Notes: generated from the sequence alone by a model not told the origin. A stretch of 46,985 nt of DNA from Streptomyces fructofermentans (GCF_014651055.1 NZ_BMWD01000045.1:1-46985), one strand, 5' to 3'; shown: positions 1-8,838, numbered from the stretch's first letter. A program made the numbers and translations.

Positions 1-272
1 TTGGACACGGACACGGCGGTGCCCACGACGGTGCCGCCGATGGTCATCAGGAGGATGCCGGGGACGAGGTAGGCGATGTAGGCGGAGCGGTCGGCGCCCG
101 CGCCGCCGATGCCGGCGCTCATCACGTCGCCGAACAGGTAGACGAACAGCAGGAGCAGCATGACGGGGGTGAGGAGCAGGTTGAGGGTCAGGGAGGGGTA
201 GCGGCGGGCGTGCAGGAGGTTGCGGCGCAGCATGGTGGTGGAGTCGCGCACGGCCGGGGCGAGGGGGCTCAT
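1..272 (-). CDS. ABC-2 type exporter permease, DrrB-like (partial, C-terminus outside window)
   Basis: Only the first 90 or so residues are in the window. The chain starts with ATG at 270-272, whose ATGA overlaps the stop codon of the ATPase gene upstream, so the two are translationally coupled. The visible part has a short N-terminal cytoplasmic stretch (reading MSPLAPAVRDSTTMLRRNLL), then hydrophobic segments typical of ABC-2 membrane subunits. With the DrrA-like ATPase it should form a drug or lipid exporter in the cytoplasmic membrane. The substrate cannot be read from the sequence. The family call rests on this fragment and on the neighbour. Confidence 0.85.
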   Translation of the reverse strand, partial: MSPLAPAVRDSTTMLRRNLLHARRYPSLTLNLLLTPVMLLLLFVYLFGDVMSAGIGGAGADRSAYIAYLVPGILLMTIGGTVVGTAVSVS

Positions 273-1288
273 CGGACGGTCTCCTTGGACGGGTTGCCGG
301 GGGCGGGCACGGCAGCGGCAGCGGTGGTGGCGGTCGCACTGGTGTCGGCGGTGGTGGGGTCGGTGGTGGTGTCGGTGGTGAGGGCGAAGAAGACGTCGTC
401 GAGGTCGGGGGTGTGCAGGGTGAGTTCGTCGGCTTCGAGGTGGGCGGTGTCGAGGAGGTCCAGGAGGGTGCGCAGGGCGCGTTGGCTGCCGTCGCTGGGG
501 ACGTGCAGGGCCAGGGCGTTGTCGTCGCGGGTGGCCGCGGGCAGCAGGGCGGCGGCGCGGTGGTGGGTGGCGGGGTCGGAGAAGCGCAGGCGGACGTGTC
601 CGCCGGGGACCAGGCGCTTGAGTTCGTCGGCGGTGCCCAGTGCGGCGATCCTGCCCTCGTGCAGGACGGCGATGCGGTCGGCGAGTTGGTCGGCCTCCTC
701 GAGGTACTGGGTGGTGAGCAGGACGGTGACGCCGCCGGTGACGAGTTCGCGGATGATCTGCCACATGTTGTGGCGGGCGCGGGGGTCGAGTCCGGTGGTG
801 GGTTCGTCGAGGAAGATGATCCGGGGGTCGCCGACCAGGGTCATCGCGATGTCCAGGCGGCGTTTCATGCCGCCGGAGTAGGTGGACGCGGGCTTCCTGG
901 CGGCGTCGGTCAGGTCGAAGCGCTCCAGGAGTTCGGCCGCCACCCGTCGGCCCCGGGGCCTGGGCAGGTGGTGCAGGTCGGCCATCAGGAGCATGTTCTC
1001 CTCGCCGGTGATCAGGCCGTCGACGGCGGAGAACTGCCCGGTGACCCCGATCGCGGCACGGACCAGGTCGGGGGCGGTGGTGATGTCGTGGCCGTCGACG
1101 AGGGCCTGCCCGCCGTCCGCGGACACCAGGGTGGACAGGATCTTCACCGCGGTGGTCTTGCCCGCGCCGTTCGGACCGAGCAGCGCGAACACCGTCCCCC
1201 GCGGCACGGACAGGTCGACACCGTCGAGCACGACCTTGTCTCCGTAGGACTTGCGCAAACCGTTCGCGGTGATGGCCGGCTGGGTCAT
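269..1288 (-). CDS. ABC exporter ATP-binding protein, DrrA (daunorubicin resistance) family
   Basis: This 339-residue ATPase powers an ABC-2 exporter. Walker A GPNGAGKT is at about residues 38-45, the signature YSGGMKRR near 137, and Walker B IIFLDEPTTG near 157-166, followed by the DPRAR segment usual in the DrrA family. A C-terminal region of about 100 residues after the nucleotide-binding domain matches the DrrA-type extension, and it ends in a Thr/Ala-rich low-complexity tail. The start has a good ribosome site (GAAGGAGC). It lies 32 bases after the DUF4097 gene and overlaps the permease by four bases, so the three are probably one operon. A role in multidrug or antibiotic efflux is family knowledge; the actual substrate is unknown. 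Confidence 0.93.
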   Translation of the reverse strand: MTQPAITANGLRKSYGDKVVLDGVDLSVPRGTVFALLGPNGAGKTTAVKILSTLVSADGGQALVDGHDITTAPDLVRAAIGVTGQFSAVDGLITGEENMLLMADLHHLPRPRGRRVAAELLERFDLTDAARKPASTYSGGMKRRLDIAMTLVGDPRIIFLDEPTTGLDPRARHNMWQIIRELVTGGVTVLLTTQYLEEADQLADRIAVLHEGRIAALGTADELKRLVPGGHVRLRFSDPATHHRAAALLPAATRDDNALALHVPSDGSQRALRTLLDLLDTAHLEADELTLHTPDLDDVFFALTTDTTTDPTTADTSATATTAAAAVPAPGNPSKETVR

Positions 1289-1320
1289 GGTGTGTGCTCC
1301 TTCGCTGTGGGCCGCGGGCT

Positions 1321-1992
1321 CTACAGGCTGCGGGCGGTGATGTCGCCGTGGGCGGTGGTCGCGTGGATGTTCAGCTCGGCGTCGGCGCCCTCGGTGTTCC
1401 TGAGGGCGTTGTGGACGCGGCCGTGGGCGGTGCCCGCGTCCAGGGAGGCGGAGACGCCGGGGGCGGCGCCGACCGACACCTCGCCGGACTCGGTGCGCAG
1501 TACGACCGTGCCGCGCACGGCCTCGCCGATCCGGACGTCGCCCATCTGCGTGCTGATCTCCGCCGGGCCGCCCAGGCGTCCGATCGCGACGTCGCCGGCG
1601 AGGAGGGTGAGGCGGGCGGCGGCCGTCTCGTCGAGCTTGACCGTGCCCTGCGCGCCCTCGAAGGCGACGTCGCCGAGCCGTCCGACGCCGCGGAACTCGG
1701 CGTGGGCGGCCTTGGCCTCGACGCGGGACCCGGCGGGCAGCTGGACGGTCACCTCGACGGAGCCGGAGCTGCCGAGGATCCGGCTCTTCGACGGCGCGGC
1801 GCCGATCCGCAGGACTCCGTCGCCGTATTCGACGGTGGTCTGCTCCGCGGCCTTCACGTCGACGCGCCGGGAGGCGTCCGAGGGAAGGATCTCGACCGTG
1901 GTGTCGGTCCGGTCGGCGGCGATGAAACGGATGCGCCCGGCGGGGATGTCGAGGACGGCGGCGACGGGGGCGGGGGTGTCGAACTTCTGCAT
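1321..1992 (-). CDS. DUF4097 family beta-strand-repeat protein
   Basis: The product has 223 residues, no signal peptide and no membrane segment. It is built from repeated short beta-strand units rich in Gly, Val, Thr and Asp (for example AGDVAIGRLGG, MGDVRIGEAVRG, ESGEVSVGAAPG), the hallmark of the DUF4097/DUF2807-like beta-solenoid fold. The molecular function of the family is unknown; members are often encoded with exporters and envelope-stress genes. ATG has the ribosome site AAGGAGAG. It is the first gene of the likely DUF4097-DrrA-DrrB operon and diverges from the GbsR-like regulator. A good promoter (TTGTCA-17-TAGCTT) lies upstream. Confidence 0.85.
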   Translation of the reverse strand: MQKFDTPAPVAAVLDIPAGRIRFIAADRTDTTVEILPSDASRRVDVKAAEQTTVEYGDGVLRIGAAPSKSRILGSSGSVEVTVQLPAGSRVEAKAAHAEFRGVGRLGDVAFEGAQGTVKLDETAAARLTLLAGDVAIGRLGGPAEISTQMGDVRIGEAVRGTVVLRTESGEVSVGAAPGVSASLDAGTAHGRVHNALRNTEGADAELNIHATTAHGDITARSL

Positions 1993-2050
1993 CGTGCTCT
2001 CCTTGGTCTTCAGCGTGCGCTCCTTCGGCCCGCTGTTTCCGATGATGGAA

Positions 2051-2079
2051 AAGCTACGTTGCGTTCATTGATCTGACAA
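2051..2079 (-). promoter_or_regulatory. Promoter of the DUF4097-drrAB-like operon
   Basis: On the minus strand, TTGTCA (2074-2079) and TAGCTT (2051-2056) are separated by exactly 17 bases, a good match to a housekeeping sigma promoter. A CGTTGCGTT copy (2057-2065) fills the spacer and another (2086-2094) lies just upstream of the -35. Seen in sequence; activity is inferred. Confidence 0.6.
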
Positions 2080-2180
2080 CACGATCGTTGCGTCTAAGTT
2101 TCATCATTGCAGGTCAGAGCTAGTAATTCGTTGCAATCGATTCCGATTTAATGCAACGCCAGCGCAGGGATCGTTGCAAT
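2057..2180. promoter_or_regulatory. Array of CGTTGC(A/G) repeats, probable operator of the GbsR-like regulator
   Basis: The motif occurs in direct orientation at 2057-2065, 2086-2094, 2129-2137 and 2172-2180, and inverted at 2151-2158 (ATGCAACG). Start-to-start spacing is 29, 43 and 43 bases. Copies overlap the -10/-35 spacer of the leftward promoter and the -35 of the rightward promoter. The region is clearly richer in A+T than its surroundings. Regulation by the adjacent GbsR-like protein is inferred. Confidence 0.6.
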
Positions 2181-2203
2181 GAAGTGTCGGTGAACGCTAT
2201 GCT
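2174..2203 (+). promoter_or_regulatory. Promoter of the GbsR/MarR-like regulator
   Basis: TTGCAA (2174-2179) and TATGCT (2198-2203) are 18 bases apart, 57 bases before the start codon at 2260. The last CGTTGCAAT repeat covers the -35. Transcription would start near 2210. Confidence 0.5.
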
Positions 2204-2259
2204 GGGGGTATGGAACGGCGCCGCGCGGCGCCGGGGGAAGCAGTACGGAGAGGACCTCG

Positions 2260-2994
2260 ATGCCGGGAGGCAGACTCACCCAGCAGGAACGCCAGCAGAT
2301 CGCGACGGGCCTGGCCGACGGCCTGGCCTACGCGGAGATCGCCCGGCGCCTGGACCGCCCCACTTCGACGATCACGCGTGAGGTGATGCGCAACGGCGGC
2401 CCCGCCTCCTACCGCGCGGACCTGGCCCACCGCGCCACCGAACGCCGCACGCAGCGCCGGGGTCCGGCCGTCCCGCGGGGGCCGCAGGCGCCCCCGCCGG
2501 CCCATGGCCGCGACGCCGGGGCGGTGCGCGAGTACGAGGAGATGTTCACCACCGTCCTGATACAGGCGGGCACGCCCAAGATGATGGCCAGGGTGATGGC
2601 GTGCCTCTACCTCACCGACGCGGGCAGCCTCACCGCGTCCGAACTGGTCCAGCGCCTCCAGGTCAGCCCGGCGTCCATCTCCAAGGCGGTCGCGTTCCTG
2701 GAGGACCAGGGACTCGTCCGCCGGGAACGCGACGAACGCCGGCGGGACCGCTATGTCGTCGACGACGACGTCTGGTTCCAGGCGATGATCGCGAGCGCCC
2801 GGGCCAACGAGCGGATCATCGAGACGGCACGGCAGGGCGTCGGCGTGCTCGGCGCCGGCACTCCCGCCGCCGTCCGCCTGGAGAACATCGCCCGCTTCCT
2901 GGACTTCGTCTCCGAGAGCCTCACCCGCGCCGCGGAGCAGGCCCGCGAGGTCCTCCACACGAAACCCGGCACACCCCCGGACGACGCGCCCTGA
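2260..2994 (+). CDS. GbsR/MarR family regulator with an extra N-terminal IS30-like helix-turn-helix
   Basis: This 244-residue cytoplasmic DNA-binding protein has two separate helix-turn-helix regions. Residues about 5-45 (LTQQERQQIATGLADGL, then YAEIARRLDRPTSTITREV) look like the HTH_38 domain of IS30 transposases. Residues about 85-170 form a MarR/GbsR-type winged helix (LTASELVQRLQVSPASISKA, then LVRRERDERRRDRYVV). The C-terminal helices would dimerise and sense a ligand. ATG at 2260 has the ribosome site GGAGAGGACC. It diverges from the DUF4097-exporter operon across a region with five CGTTGC-type repeats, so it most likely represses that operon and itself. The ligand is unknown. Confidence 0.85.
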   Translation: MPGGRLTQQERQQIATGLADGLAYAEIARRLDRPTSTITREVMRNGGPASYRADLAHRATERRTQRRGPAVPRGPQAPPPAHGRDAGAVREYEEMFTTVLIQAGTPKMMARVMACLYLTDAGSLTASELVQRLQVSPASISKAVAFLEDQGLVRRERDERRRDRYVVDDDVWFQAMIASARANERIIETARQGVGVLGAGTPAAVRLENIARFLDFVSESLTRAAEQAREVLHTKPGTPPDDAP

Positions 2995-3014
2995 GTCTCG
3001 GGAGCCGTCGCCGA

Positions 3015-3046
3015 GGAGGGCGCGTGCCGCACAGCACGCGCCCTCC
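3015..3046. terminator. Bidirectional terminator between convergent genes
   Basis: A perfect 13-base-pair stem (arms 3015-3027 and 3034-3046, loop CGCACA) sits between the convergent regulator and GH74 gene. There is no long T run, as is usual for Streptomyces terminators. Confidence 0.8.
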
Positions 3047-3066
3047 CGCTGGTCCTGTCCGGGTGG

Positions 3067-5715
3067 TCAGGTCACCGGGCAGGACCGGTCGCCGAGCCGG
3101 AACGCCGACGGTTTCCCGTTGGCCCCCGACCAGTTGCCGGTGAGGCCGAGGCCCACCGACGAACCGGCGGCCACGTCCGCGTTCCAGCCGAGGTTGCGCA
3201 CCGTGACCGCCGCCCCGGACTGGGTGTGCGCGGCGTTCCACACCTGGTTCACGGTCTGTCCGTTCGGGAACGACCAGCCCAGTTCCCAGCCGTTCCAGGC
3301 GGCGGAGCCCGTGTTGGTGAGCCGCACCTCGGCCTGGAAGCCGCCCGACCACTGGTTGGTGACCTCGTACGTCACCGCGCAGGCGCCCGGCGGCTGCGGA
3401 TCGGTGCCGCCGCCCCCGCCCGCGTCGGAGGAGTCGCCGTGGATGACACCGCGCCCGTTCGTCGACACGTACACGCGCCCGAACACCCGCGGGTCACCCG
3501 TGATGGCCGCACCCGTCCAACCCCACTGGTGGGCGTCGTCGTTGATGCGCGTCCAGGTCGAACCCCGGTCCGTGGAACGGAAGATGCCGCGCACACCGCC
3601 GATCCTGGCGCTCGTGAACAGCGTCTGGTAGGAGGCGCCGGCGGCGGCCCTGCCGAAGCCGATCGTGTCCGCCTGCTCGACGCCCGGCAGCTTGGTGAAG
3701 GTCGCGCCGGAGTCCGTGGAGTGCCACAGCCCGTACGCCCCGTCGCTCGCGCCGCCCGCCAGCCAGACGTCGCCCTTCGTGCCGGGCAGCGCCTTGAACC
3801 GTACGCTGTCGCCGCTGGGCAGTCCGGTCGCCGCCGAGGCGGTGAACGTGGCGCCGCCGTCGGAACTCACGTAGAACCTGCCGGACTTGAACCCGTAGAA
3901 GGTCCTCGGGTCCACCCGGTCGGACTCCACGACGGCACCGGCGGGGATTCCGCTCGACGCCGACCACGACGTCCCGAACCCGGTCGTGTGGTGCACGCCC
4001 GCGCCCTGCGGGCTCCACACGAACCGGCTGCCGTCCGAGGCCGCCGCCACCGTGCCGCCGCCGCTCACGCCCGAGGGGTCGGTGCCCGGGAACCAGTTCG
4101 CGCCGTTGTCCGTCGAGAAGGCCACGTGCGGACCCGCGTCGAGATCGCCCACCCGCACCACGGTGTTCGGCGAGCCCTCCGCGAAGTCGAGACTCGTCGT
4201 CGACGTGAAGTTCGGTGAGGTGAACATCATCGACGGGACCTCGGTGAGGTCCGTGTGCCGGAAACCGCCGATGTCACCCAGCGCGCTGAGCAGCACGGCA
4301 CCGCCCGACGGGGGAGCGGCCAGGTCGTTGACGGCCGTCTCCTCCAGCCCCCGCGCCATCGGCCTGACGGTGAACCGGCCGCCGCTGTCCCACTGCGTCA
4401 GGTTCTCCGAGCCGTAGACCGTCGCCCCCGTCCCGTACATCATGCGGTCCGGGTCGAACGGGTCGATCTCCAGTGCCTCCGTCATCCAGCCCAGTTTGGG
4501 GCTCTGCTCGGGCGGCGACGGGTTGGCGCCCCAGCTCAGCCACGGCGAGGACGAGACGTCCATCGTGTAGCGGTTCGTGCGGTTCGGGTACGACGTGTAG
4601 TCCCAGGCCTTGGTCCACGTGCCGCCGCTGTCCCCCGACCGGAAGATCTGCGTGTCGGGCCACCAGGAGCTGTACGCCGTGGCCATCACCGTGCCCGGGT
4701 TCTGCCGGTCCACGGTGAGTCCGGCGAAACCGTAGTAGGTGTCCGCCTCCGCGACCGGGCTGATGTCGGTCCAGGCCCCGGTCGCCGTCGCGTACCGCCA
4801 CAGCCGGCCCTTCCCGCCGTCGTAGGGGCCGCCCTTGTCGCTGTACGCCAGATAGAGGTGGCCGTTCTCCGCGTCCAGCACGCCCTTGTGGGCCAGTTGG
4901 CCGGTGGGCTGACCGGCGAGGCGGGACCAGGTGGCGCCCGCGTCGGTCGAGCGGTACACCGCGTTCTCCTTGTCGGCCACCCCGACGTACAGCGTCCGTG
5001 TGGCGTTCGTGCCCGTACCGGTCGACTCGTCGAAGGTGACCCAGACGACGCCCTGGTTGTCGGACGCGTAGCCGCTCGTGTCCGTCGGATCCTGCGCGTA
5101 GTCGCCGACGTTGGGGAAGTTCGCCACCTGCGACCAGGAGGCGCCCGAGTCCGTGGAACGCCACAGCCCCTTGCCGCTCGGCGCGCCCAGGTACAGCACG
5201 CTGTTGCGGTGGGGGTCGACGGCGAGCCGCTCGCCCATGCCGCGGCCGGGCATGTTGCCGCCCAGCTTGAACGGCAGGTCGGCCTTCTGCCAGGTCGCGC
5301 CCCGGTCGGCGGACCTGAGGACGGCTCCGTTGCCCGGGTCCCAGCTGTTCGTGTACGTGCCCACGGCCGCGTACACCTTGTCCGGCGCCACCGCGTCGGA
5401 CGCGAGGCTGACAACTCCCGTGTGGCCCCAGCGGTCCCAGCCGACGGAGTCGAGCAGCGGGGTCCAGGTCTTCGTCGACTGCTGCCAGCGGTACGCGCCT
5501 CCGATGTCGGTCCGGGCGTAGGCGAGGTTCTTCTCGGTGCGGTTGAAGACGATGCCCGGGACGAAACCGCCGCCGTCGATCCGGGCGTTCCGCCAGGTGT
5601 ACGTGTCGGCGGCGGGAGCGGTGCGCGCGGGGCTCGCGGCGAGGGCGGGCGGGGCGCCCGCGAGCAGTCCGGCGGTCAGCGCCAGCACGGCCGTGAGGAT
5701 GCGGGTTCTTCGCAC
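3067..5715 (-). CDS. Secreted xyloglucanase, GH74 with C-terminal CBM2
   Basis: An 882-residue secreted enzyme that should cut the beta-1,4-glucan backbone of xyloglucan (GH74; endo- or oligosaccharide-releasing mode cannot be told). The chosen start is GTG at 5713-5715 with the upstream site GAAAGGCC; it gives a clean signal peptide (VRRTRILTAVLALTAG, cleavage after ALA). The open frame continues about 36 codons further upstream without signal character. The catalytic domain (about residues 40-740) is a two-propeller fold marked by at least eight Asp-box motifs such as RSTDSGASW, RSTDAGATW and HSTDSGATF. A Gly/Pro linker leads to a CBM2 at about 775-882 with conserved Trp residues (NQWSGGF, WNGWELGW). 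It lies downstream of GH48 on the same strand. Confidence 0.93.
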   Translation of the reverse strand: MRRTRILTAVLALTAGLLAGAPPALAASPARTAPAADTYTWRNARIDGGGFVPGIVFNRTEKNLAYARTDIGGAYRWQQSTKTWTPLLDSVGWDRWGHTGVVSLASDAVAPDKVYAAVGTYTNSWDPGNGAVLRSADRGATWQKADLPFKLGGNMPGRGMGERLAVDPHRNSVLYLGAPSGKGLWRSTDSGASWSQVANFPNVGDYAQDPTDTSGYASDNQGVVWVTFDESTGTGTNATRTLYVGVADKENAVYRSTDAGATWSRLAGQPTGQLAHKGVLDAENGHLYLAYSDKGGPYDGGKGRLWRYATATGAWTDISPVAEADTYYGFAGLTVDRQNPGTVMATAYSSWWPDTQIFRSGDSGGTWTKAWDYTSYPNRTNRYTMDVSSSPWLSWGANPSPPEQSPKLGWMTEALEIDPFDPDRMMYGTGATVYGSENLTQWDSGGRFTVRPMARGLEETAVNDLAAPPSGGAVLLSALGDIGGFRHTDLTEVPSMMFTSPNFTSTTSLDFAEGSPNTVVRVGDLDAGPHVAFSTDNGANWFPGTDPSGVSGGGTVAAASDGSRFVWSPQGAGVHHTTGFGTSWSASSGIPAGAVVESDRVDPRTFYGFKSGRFYVSSDGGATFTASAATGLPSGDSVRFKALPGTKGDVWLAGGASDGAYGLWHSTDSGATFTKLPGVEQADTIGFGRAAAGASYQTLFTSARIGGVRGIFRSTDRGSTWTRINDDAHQWGWTGAAITGDPRVFGRVYVSTNGRGVIHGDSSDAGGGGGTDPQPPGACAVTYEVTNQWSGGFQAEVRLTNTGSAAWNGWELGWSFPNGQTVNQVWNAAHTQSGAAVTVRNLGWNADVAAGSSVGLGLTGNWSGANGKPSAFRLGDRSCPVT

Positions 5716-5748
5716 GGTGGGGGCCTTTCGCGAGGTGTGGGGTGCGAC

Positions 5749-5786
5749 GGCCGGACGGCTCCCCGTGCGGAGGGAACCGTCCGGCC
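5749..5786. terminator. Stem-loop between GH48 and GH74 genes
   Basis: Perfect 10-base arms at 5749-5758 and 5777-5786, extended inward by a further partly paired TTCCC/GGGGA segment. It lies about 135 bases after the GH48 stop and 34 before the GH74 start. It is either a (partial) terminator or an intercistronic stem that lowers GH74 transcription. I found no CebR box just upstream of GH74. Confidence 0.6.
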
Positions 5787-5922
5787 TTGTGCACGCGGAA
5801 CTCCAGGCGCCCCGGGGAGGCACGGCGCCGTACCGGCGCCCGCGAGGGCACGCGGGACCGCGCGACCGGCCGCACCCGGCTCGCGGCCGGATGCCGACGA
5901 ACCGCGGGGCGCCTGGCGGGGG

Positions 5923-8838
5923 CTATTCGAGGAGCTCCGCGTACGAGCCCATGGCGAGTGCGATGTCCGCCTGGGCCCAGAACCGGTGGTACGTGAAGGA
6001 GGGCGCGGCGCCGCCCGCCAGGTACGCCTCGATCTTCGACCAGGCCGGATCGTCCTCGTAGAACGAGCGGATCGACGCGAAGGTCGACGACGAGTCGACC
6101 GCGTCGCCGTTCGGCATCGTGCCGGTCCAGCCGCTCGGGACGTACACGCCGTCGTCGAAGCGGTTGTAGTCGGAGCGGGTCTCCGGGACCGCGATGCCCA
6201 GGGCGTCCTGGTTGTTCTCCCACATGCCGTCGAGCAGCGCCTTGGCCGTGGTCCCGGCCCGGGTGTCACCGGAGCGGTCGGCGTAGTACGTCAGGGTCTT
6301 GGCGTACGCGGCGGCCACGCCGACGTCGTCCGTGTAGTCGGCGACGGTGACATGGAGTCCCGCGTTGGCGCCGGGACTCGACGCGTTCCAGGTGTCCGGC
6401 TTTCCGGACCACCGGAGCGTGTTGGGGATGCGGAAGGAGCCGTCGGGGTTGACCGTGGTGTTGGCCAGTGCCCAGTCGACCCACTTGTCGAGGACGAGCC
6501 CGGCGTCCGCGTCGCCCGTCTGCTGGTAGTACTCGGCGACCCGCTCCATCGACCACGCCTGGAAGCCGAACCACTGGTTGGACGGCGGGTCGTGGTAGAC
6601 GGGCTTCTCGTCGTAGTACATGCCGTGGAAGGTCGGCGTGCCCGACGGCGGTGTCGCGTAGCGGCCCGCCCAGCTGTTGGTCGCACCGCCCGCGATGGCG
6701 CCCTCGCTGGACTGCAGCCAGCGGTAGAACTCCAGCTGCCGGTCGAGGGACTTGGCCCAGTCCGCCTGTCCTGTGGCCGACTTGGGCCTCAGGGCCGCGT
6801 ACGAGCTGAGCGCGTACGCCGCGAGCGGGTTCTGGTAGCCGCCGTGGGTGTGGCTGGAGCCGATGCGCCAGGCCCAGCCGGCCGAGCTGTCGGTGGCGCC
6901 GCCCCACGCGTAGTACCAGTTCAGCAGGTAGTGGGACGCGTCCTTCCCGGTGCCCGCCGGGCAGGCCGTCGGCCCCACGCAGTTGCCGATCTTCTTGAAG
7001 TACTTGTCGTACATCGAGTAGCGGAGATAGTCGCCCATCTTCGCCGCCTTGCCGACGGTCGCCGACACCTCGGAGCCCTTGCCCTGCGCCTCGGCCCACA
7101 CGTCGGCCCAGTACGCGGCCTGCACGGCGCGCGCGTCGGCGTCGGGGGCGTTGGTGAACTTCCATTGTTCGGCGTACGAGGCGTCCTTGGTGAACAGGTC
7201 CAGGTAGCCGTTCGCGCCGCCGTACTTGAAGGCGTCGCAGGTCGGTTGCGGCACCGTCTCCCACACCGACTCCTGCGCGCCGCGCTGGAACGTGTTGATG
7301 TAGGACGGTCCGGTGTCGGCCGGGCCCGCCTCGCACTTGCCGGGCGAGTTGCCGTAGCCGTAGACGTTGTCCACGTCCTGGAGCCAGTGCATGCCGTACA
7401 CGTCGTCCGTGCCGTACGCGCTCCTCAGCTCGGCGGCGATCGGGTCCGGGCCGACGGGCACCCCCGAGTCGAGCTGCGCCGGATACTCGTTCGGAGTGTC
7501 CAGTTCGGGTGCGTACGTCGCCGGCTTCGACGCGTTGTAGAAGGAGTTGGTCGGCTGGTCGGCGTGCGTGGGGATCATGAACTTCTCCATGATCTCCCAG
7601 GCGCCGTTGAACCTGGTCCAGTCGCCCGTCACCTTGCCGTACATGGCCTGGAGCCACAGCAGGTAGCTGTACGCCTCCGAGGTCGTCTCGTGCCCGTGGT
7701 CGGGTGCCTCGACGATCAGCGTCTCCACCGAGTGGTACGGGATGCCCTCGGGCGAGAAGTAGCCGTTGGCCGGGTCGGTGATCTTCCCGTACAGCTCCAG
7801 GAACCGGGCGTCGTAGTCCTTGGACGCGGCGAGCTGGGTCACGGTGACCGCGGCCTTCGCGTGCCCGGTGGCCGTGGACTCGAAGCTCGCCGAGCCGGTG
7901 CCCGAGGCGTCCGCGGTGACGGTCACCCGCTGCGCCGTGCTCCAGTTCGACGGGGTGAAGGTGAGGGATGCCCCGCCGGTCACGGACAGCCCCGTGTTGC
8001 CGCTCACGCGCGCGCTCGTCACGGTCACGTTCGCCTGGGGCCGCGTCGACAGCTTCACGTCGTAGGTGCCGGACTTGCCCTGCTGGACGCCGAGTTGGGT
8101 CGGCGAGGCCACGACGGCGGGTCCCGCGGCGACCGTGATGCCGACCGGCGTGGACTCCGCCGAGGCGCCCAGGCTGTCGTAGGCCTTCGCGAGCAGAGAA
8201 TGACTGCCCACGGTCAAGCCAGTGGCCGAAAGGGAGTAGGGCGCGGTCGTGTCCGTGCCCAGGAGCGTGGTGTCGTCGTAGAACTCGACCTTGCCGATCG
8301 TGGCGTTGTCCGCCGCGGCGGCGGTCGCGGCGAGCGGGACCGCGTCGCCCTGCGAGTAGACGGCGCCGGCCGCCGGGCTGGTCAGGACCGTGATGGGCGG
8401 TTGATGGGCCCCGGCGCAGGATGTCCCGTTGACCGCGAACGCGGCGGGCGCGGCGTTGGAGCCGCTGTAGGTGAACTGGGCGCCCGTCGTCACGGCGGCC
8501 CCGACCGCGATCGTCCCGTTCCACGAGGCGTTCCTCGCGGTGACCGTGCGGCCCGACTGCGACCAGGTGCCGTTCCAGCCGTTCGAGAGCTGCTGGTTGC
8601 CCGCGTAGTCGTAGGTCAGCGTCCAGCCGCCGATCGGCTCCGTGCCGCGGTTGGTGAGGGTGAGCTCGGCGGTGAAGCCGGAGCCCCAGTCGTTGGTCCG
8701 GTAGTCGACGCTGCACTGGACCGCCGCCGCCCGGGCGGGGGTCGCGCCGGTCGCCAACGTGGTCAGCGGGAGGGCGAGGGCCGCCACCACGGCGGTCCAC
8801 ATCCGCCGCGCGAGGCGGCGTCTCCGTCTGGGTGCCAT
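5923..8838 (-). CDS. Secreted GH48 exocellulase with N-terminal CBM2 and Ig-like modules
   Basis: A 971-residue processive cellulase that should release cellobiose from chain reducing ends (GH48). ATG at 8836-8838 has the ribosome site AGGAGAGGAA. The signal peptide (MAPRRRRRLARRMW... to TPARAAA) spans about residues 1-38. A CBM2 (about 40-140, starting QCSVDYRTNDWGSGF) follows. Next come an Ig-like module (about 143-232, PITVLTSPAAGAVY to STPVGITV) and a second beta-rich module (about 236-330). The GH48 domain runs from about 335 to the end. The family's acid Glu lies in APDHGHETTSEA near residue 385. The N-terminal CBM2 order is typical of actinomycete GH48 enzymes. A promoter overlapped by a perfect CebR box precedes it. 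Confidence 0.95.
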   Translation of the reverse strand: MAPRRRRRLARRMWTAVVAALALPLTTLATGATPARAAAVQCSVDYRTNDWGSGFTAELTLTNRGTEPIGGWTLTYDYAGNQQLSNGWNGTWSQSGRTVTARNASWNGTIAVGAAVTTGAQFTYSGSNAAPAAFAVNGTSCAGAHQPPITVLTSPAAGAVYSQGDAVPLAATAAAADNATIGKVEFYDDTTLLGTDTTAPYSLSATGLTVGSHSLLAKAYDSLGASAESTPVGITVAAGPAVVASPTQLGVQQGKSGTYDVKLSTRPQANVTVTSARVSGNTGLSVTGGASLTFTPSNWSTAQRVTVTADASGTGSASFESTATGHAKAAVTVTQLAASKDYDARFLELYGKITDPANGYFSPEGIPYHSVETLIVEAPDHGHETTSEAYSYLLWLQAMYGKVTGDWTRFNGAWEIMEKFMIPTHADQPTNSFYNASKPATYAPELDTPNEYPAQLDSGVPVGPDPIAAELRSAYGTDDVYGMHWLQDVDNVYGYGNSPGKCEAGPADTGPSYINTFQRGAQESVWETVPQPTCDAFKYGGANGYLDLFTKDASYAEQWKFTNAPDADARAVQAAYWADVWAEAQGKGSEVSATVGKAAKMGDYLRYSMYDKYFKKIGNCVGPTACPAGTGKDASHYLLNWYYAWGGATDSSAGWAWRIGSSHTHGGYQNPLAAYALSSYAALRPKSATGQADWAKSLDRQLEFYRWLQSSEGAIAGGATNSWAGRYATPPSGTPTFHGMYYDEKPVYHDPPSNQWFGFQAWSMERVAEYYQQTGDADAGLVLDKWVDWALANTTVNPDGSFRIPNTLRWSGKPDTWNASSPGANAGLHVTVADYTDDVGVAAAYAKTLTYYADRSGDTRAGTTAKALLDGMWENNQDALGIAVPETRSDYNRFDDGVYVPSGWTGTMPNGDAVDSSSTFASIRSFYEDDPAWSKIEAYLAGGAAPSFTYHRFWAQADIALAMGSYAELLE

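Noticed and set aside
2260..2400. Insertion-sequence remnant, because of the IS30-like helix-turn-helix
   Set aside because: It is in frame with the MarR-type domain, with one start and ribosome site, and no inverted repeats or catalytic DDE domain are present.
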